From the NCBI GenBank assembly GCA_946633495.1, contig CAMPAX010000040.1, positions 1-14,233 on the forward strand: a stretch of 14,233 nucleotides of DNA, given 5' to 3'. The notes under the pieces are model-generated. The model was not told where the DNA came from. It worked only from the letters and a program-made list of their open reading frames with translations, and ran no database searches. Each line of letters starts with the position of its first letter. Position 1 is the stretch's first letter. A program made the translations under genes and the position numbers. This document shows positions 13,037 to 14,233 of the stretch, in pieces. This stretch comes from an uncultured Lachnospiraceae bacterium. GTDB taxonomy: Bacteria > Bacillota > Clostridia > Lachnospirales > Lachnospiraceae.

Positions 13037-14233
13037 TCACTCTACAAAACTCCACTTTAAATGATACTTTCCGTCTCTTCCCGGTTCTCTTCCCTTGTAC
13101 TTCACTTTCACATTTGCTCCCTTAACAAGTTTTGCCTTTAAATGCTGATCTTTGTTAAAGTATACTGCTGCCGTTTTCCCATCCTCCAAAGTAATATGAG
13201 CCCCCGTACCCTTCTCATTGTATCCGGTTACAGTTCCGCTTAAAATATCATTTACAGCATAGGGCGGATTTTCAATTTCCGGTGCCAGGGCAGGGGCAGC
13301 AGGTCTTCCGCCGGCCATTCCACCACGGCCAGGATTGCCTCCATGGCCCCCTAAATTCCCACCATTGTTACCACCCCGATTGCGTCCCTGATTCTGAGGA
13401 CGCTGCTGTCCAATCTGGAGCTGTAATTCTTCCGAATTGATCACTTGCTTGATCTGCGTGTCCTTTCTCTTAGTAATCCTTCCGTCAGTCCGATTTAACA
13501 GAAACCAGGTATAAATCTTACCATCCGCAGCTGTCGGATATTCTATACTGAGATTTCCTCGAGCAGTTAACTCCGCAAATTTCAGGAATTCTGTTTCTTT
13601 TTCAGAAACAAAGAGGTTTTCTCCCTCCCAGTCAGTGTATGGGGCGAGCTGATATCCCTCTTCCAAATTCGGACCGAATTTTCTGGTCCTTACTTCCGTC
13701 ACTTCCGTTGTTATACTTCCAAGCCCAATCGACTTTCCCATACCAAGCTTATAACCGTACTTATACCCATTATTCCCTACTTTCTCTTTCGCACCGAGAT
13801 TCACGATCCGAATCAGCTGCTTCAGCTGCGTTTCAGAGATCCGGTCAAAATACACTCTGGATACGAACTGAACCCCTGCTTTCAACGGACGGACTGTCAC
13901 ATTTCTTTTGGTACGTTTTCCCTCCGGATCACTGTAGATTTCGGGATTATTCTTTGAACGAAGATCATGGAGATATACTTTTCTACCTGCCAACTCAGGT
14001 GTATATTCATAGAAGTTTTCTCCCTGTACATAATAATCATATGTCCAGTAATCCGCATTTTGGGGTTTTTTCAGATAGAATTCGGTACTGGATGCTTTCG
14101 GAGAGGCAAGTTCCTTTAATGTGGTGACCGCTTCATACAGGTCAGATACCGGTTGATCAACAAAGCTTTTTTCAAGAAATGCATCTCGAAATCGTACCGA
14201 TGATGCATGTGCCTCTCCGTCATTTCCTACAAA
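13037..14233 (-). CDS. type III CRISPR RAMP (Cas7-like) protein with Gly-rich linker and C-terminal OB-like domain, 5' end outside window
   Basis: The frame is open to the right edge; 398 residues are visible. A TTG at 13993 (inside PELAGRK) is not the start, because the codons before it encode normal RAMP sequence (GEAHASSVRFRDAF near 5-18, YEYTPELAGRK near 73-83). The RAMP glycine-rich loop is GMGKSIGLGS (164-173). I match it to the TIGR03986-type CRISPR RAMP proteins. A low-complexity Gly/Asn/Arg/Gln linker follows (about 277-312), then about 70 residues with an S1/cold-shock-like OB pattern (DILSGTVTGYNEKGTGAHIT..., GANVKVKYKG, 329-398), presumably RNA-binding. As an effector or accessory subunit it would bind crRNA or target RNA. 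First visible gene of the cas operon. Confidence 0.8.
   Translation of the reverse strand, partial: FVGNDGEAHASSVRFRDAFLEKSFVDQPVSDLYEAVTTLKELASPKASSTEFYLKKPQNADYWTYDYYVQGENFYEYTPELAGRKVYLHDLRSKNNPEIYSDPEGKRTKRNVTVRPLKAGVQFVSRVYFDRISETQLKQLIRIVNLGAKEKVGNNGYKYGYKLGMGKSIGLGSITTEVTEVRTRKFGPNLEEGYQLAPYTDWEGENLFVSEKETEFLKFAELTARGNLSIEYPTAADGKIYTWFLLNRTDGRITKRKDTQIKQVINSEELQLQIGQQRPQNQGRNRGGNNGGNLGGHGGNPGRGGMAGGRPAAPALAPEIENPPYAVNDILSGTVTGYNEKGTGAHITLEDGKTAAVYFNKDQHLKAKLVKGANVKVKYKGREPGRDGKYHLKWSFVE

Noticed and set aside
13991..13993. TTG as start of the RAMP gene
   Set aside because: The 80 codons before it, up to the window edge, read as normal RAMP protein sequence without a stop.

Overview
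The window looks like chromosomal DNA of an anaerobic Clostridia member, probably Lachnospiraceae-like. The grounds are a GGGtGRT / NifU-like pair, an fdhD gene, Gram-positive cell-wall-binding repeat proteins, AGGAGG-type ribosome binding sites, moderate GC and a clostridial-looking tRNA-Trp. This placement is inferred from gene content and style, not from a database search. Almost everything is on the minus strand; only the MGMT tail at the left edge is on plus.

Left part (1-7130), mostly housekeeping. The 3' end of an MGMT-type DNA repair gene comes first, followed by about 390 bp without a gene that holds a 9-bp inverted repeat and a perfect 25-bp tandem duplication. Next is tRNA-Trp(CCA) with its own promoter and terminator. 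A two-gene unit follows (NifU-like Fe-S scaffold, then GGGtGRT protein) with a clear promoter, an inverted-repeat candidate operator and a terminator. Then come uppP plus a histidine phosphatase (4 bp apart, one promoter, one terminator), a membrane-anchored metallophosphoesterase, a 94-residue orphan gene with its own promoter and terminator, and fdhD. Past the fdhD stop codon the reading frame stays open and coding-like for 35 codons.

Middle part (7167-9882), surface proteins. A small intergenic region with a 28-bp hairpin precedes two tandem paralogues. Both encode a signal peptide, six or seven cell-wall/choline-binding type repeats and a C-terminal domain resembling DUF6273. Their last ~28 residues before a shared VRPA motif are equal in length but almost fully different, and are rich in Tyr/Asn/Asp/Ser codons of NNY type. 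That is the composition expected of a diversity-generating retroelement (DGR) variable region, though no reverse transcriptase is in the window.

Right part (9847-14233), the 3' end of a type III CRISPR-Cas operon running leftwards from beyond the right edge. It encodes a RAMP (Cas7-like) protein with a Gly-rich linker and a C-terminal OB-like domain (5' part missing), a Cas6-type pre-crRNA endoribonuclease, a large CARF-HEPN (Csx1/Csm6/TM1812-like) ancillary ribonuclease, and an unrecognised 46-codon ORF joined to it by an ATGA overlap. The genes overlap or nearly touch, so they are probably co-transcribed and translationally coupled. Cas6 would mature crRNAs, the RAMP would be an effector backbone or accessory subunit, and the CARF-HEPN protein would be a cyclic-oligoadenylate-activated RNase. 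No cas10 and no CRISPR array lie in the window, so effector subtype and activity cannot be settled here.
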